Assembly: GCA_028701435.1 (NCBI GenBank) | Contig: JAQVQT010000028.1 | Span: 1-14,599 of the forward strand | Direction of reading: 5' to 3' | DNA from: Smithellaceae bacterium | Lineage (GTDB): Bacteria > Desulfobacterota > Syntrophia > Syntrophales > Smithellaceae | Length of the DNA stretch: 14,599 bases | Shown: piece by piece, positions 14,571-14,599 of the stretch | Layout: each line of letters starts with the position of its first letter | Position numbering within the stretch: the first letter of the stretch is position 1 | The notes under the pieces: model-generated | What the model saw: the letters and a program-made list of their open reading frames with translations, nothing else | What the model was told of the DNA's origin: nothing | Database searches by the model: none | Position numbers and translations under genes: made by a program

Positions 14571-14599
14571 TGATGAGTGACGAGCAATGAGCGATGAGT
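14571..14599. repeat. Degenerate heptad repeats at the right edge
   Basis: Four consecutive seven-base units, TGATGAG, TGACGAG, CAATGAG and CGATGAG, follow one another exactly, and a T begins what may be a fifth beyond the edge. They follow a purine-rich stretch (14531-14553) of G and A. This is a non-coding tandem repeat; the array probably continues outside the window. Confidence 0.7.

Noticed and set aside
1..14599. CRISPR array, insertion sequence, prophage or secondary-metabolite cluster
   Set aside because: No spaced direct repeats, transposase or integrase motifs, terminal inverted repeats, phage genes or large synthase domains were seen. Almost all of the window is housekeeping genes.

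Overview
The window looks like ordinary chromosome of a strictly anaerobic deltaproteobacterium (Desulfobacterota), most likely of the Syntrophus/Smithella type. This rests on the gene set: a two-domain flavodiiron protein, an archaeal/alphaproteobacterial-type SerC, two different D-3-phosphoglycerate dehydrogenases, split glyQ/glyS, and a GAF-containing PilB/GspE-type ATPase. The assignment is inference from gene content and protein character, not a database match.

Layout, left to right. (1) Positions 1-1067, + strand, visibly richer in A+T: the broken end of a small DUF6922-like gene, an AbiEii/MNT-type nucleotidyltransferase, and a 69-residue unknown protein whose start overlaps the nucleotidyltransferase stop. 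This resembles a toxin-antitoxin or defence remnant and looks acquired. (2) 1135-1560, - strand: a PaaI-type hotdog thioesterase. (3) 1717-7163, - strand: a serine and purine block transcribed in the order serC, long serA, purA, tRNA-Lys(TTT), short serA, and closed by a strong terminator at 1717-1749. No terminator is visible inside it, although tRNA-Lys has its own strong promoter. (4) 7164-7420: a divergent control region. It holds an inverted repeat over the serC promoter on one side and, on the other, a perfect 14-bp FNR/DNR-like palindrome centred at -41.5 of a promoter. (5) 7421-8960, + strand: a cupin and a flavodiiron O2/NO reductase (FprA), ended by a terminator shared with the next convergent gene. 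(6) 9042-11342, - strand: a 766-residue GAF-MshEN-T2SE ATPase with its own promoter. (7) 11470-14431, - strand: glyQ-glyS, both subunits of the tetrameric glycyl-tRNA synthetase, with a promoter at 14499-14527 and short heptad repeats at the right edge.

How it fits together. SerA and SerC carry out the first two steps of serine synthesis from 3-phosphoglycerate, and serine feeds glycine. GlyQS charges glycine to tRNA, and PurA makes adenylosuccinate for AMP. The cupin-FprA operon is an oxygen/nitric-oxide defence unit, and its promoter carries what looks like a CRP/FNR-family class II site. The least ordinary parts are the two regulatory sites at 7190-7221 and 7321-7334, the tRNA-Lys/serA leader arrangement, and the nucleotidyltransferase cassette at the left edge. 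I saw no CRISPR array, insertion sequence or prophage.
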